Positions 63,791 to 64,000 of a stretch of 64,000 nucleotides of DNA are shown piece after piece. Made by a program: the position numbers and the translations under genes. Where the stretch lies: contig CP033464.1 of the NCBI GenBank assembly GCA_007833815.1, positions 5,253,501-5,317,500 on the forward strand. Direction: 5' to 3'. The notes beneath the pieces were generated by a model. The model was given only the letters and a program-made list of their open reading frames with translations. It did no database searches and was not told the origin of the DNA. The stretch comes from Brevibacillus laterosporus (GTDB lineage Bacteria; Bacillota; Bacilli; Brevibacillales; Brevibacillaceae). Positions within the stretch are counted from its first letter, which is position 1. Every line of letters starts with the position of its first letter.

Positions 63791-64000
63791 TCATTCAAAA
63801 CGAACTTTTTCCTTGAGCATCCAGACTATATAATCGCGTATCATTTCTGTGTCCACGATTCTAACATCTCTATCTAAATCTCGAATGCCCATATACTCTA
63901 TGAAAAATCCGTAGTTTTCCTTATAACTAGCAAGTGTACGATCGCTGACACTTCTCTTTCCGTTATCTAAAATAAAAACGCTCCCTTCCGATATATTACG
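63791..64000 (-). pseudogene. Tyrosine recombinase/integrase N-terminal fragment (5' end outside window)
   Basis: 70 codons open to the right edge. The peptide SVSDRTLASYKENYGFFIEY, MGIRDLDRD, MIRDYIVWMLKEKVRFE matches the SAM-like core-binding domain of phage-type integrases (RT..SY...L..F..Y.G, I.DYI). A stop at 63791 directly after VRFE removes the catalytic domain; 63600-63790 shows no continuation. Probably a truncated integrase of a lost mobile element. Confidence 0.6.

Overview
The window looks like a chromosome segment of a spore-forming Firmicute, most likely Brevibacillus (B. laterosporus-like). This is inference from gene content: tyrocidine/surfactin-type NRPSs, a gerA-type germination operon, spore-type cupins, a perfect Bacillus-type Fur box and SigD/SigK-like promoters. 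No rRNA, tRNA or CRISPR array was seen.

Region 1 (1-27055, minus strand) is a two-gene non-ribosomal peptide synthetase. The first-acting gene (27055->14654) has modules 1-3. The second (14624->left edge) has modules 4-7 and a thioesterase cut by the window edge. Module 1 starts with a surfactin SrfAA-like starter C domain, so the product is predicted to be an N-acylated heptapeptide: acyl-D-Thr-Thr-X3-Ser-X5-D-Ser-X7 (X7 perhaps basic). The third-module epimerase has lost both catalytic residues. This region is visibly more GC-rich than what follows.

Region 2 (27.06-28.2 kb) is a junction. It holds the 3' end of a group II intron (domains V and VI), a strong hairpin, a small beta-grasp-like gene, and a promoter block that recurs at 40.9 kb.

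Region 3 (28.2-33.6 kb, plus strand) is a compact unfamiliar cassette: secreted DJ-1/PfpI protein, two tandem ThiF/E1-like adenylyltransferases, a 5'-truncated DUF441 gene, a lipoprotein alpha/beta hydrolase, and an HMGL/homocitrate-synthase-like enzyme fused to a cupin. Near-identical terminator hairpins stand at both ends. It is the best candidate here for an undescribed pathway.

Region 4 (33.6-41.0 kb) has a Fur-box-controlled siderophore-esterase-like gene, a remnant of a copper-amine-oxidase-N-like protein, a spore-surface-like jelly-roll protein with a SigK-like promoter, and a decayed or mis-sequenced MolR-type operon (DUF4132 and partners) with several single-base frameshifts.

Region 5 (41.2-64 kb) is ordinary chromosome: TetR plus DUF3995 with a double palindromic operator, a chemoreceptor and a CheX-like protein (the latter with a SigD promoter), RarD, an oxalate-decarboxylase pseudogene, a gerABC-type operon, an aromatic amino-acid hydroxylase, a ComEC-like metallo-beta-lactamase with DUF3006 (plus a truncated DUF3006 copy), a SigK-type cupin gene, a TM2 protein, YmaF, DUF2935, a subtilisin-family protease and, at the right edge, a tyrosine-recombinase fragment. 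Several genes in regions 4-5 carry one-base indels in homopolymers, so some apparent pseudogenes may be sequencing errors.
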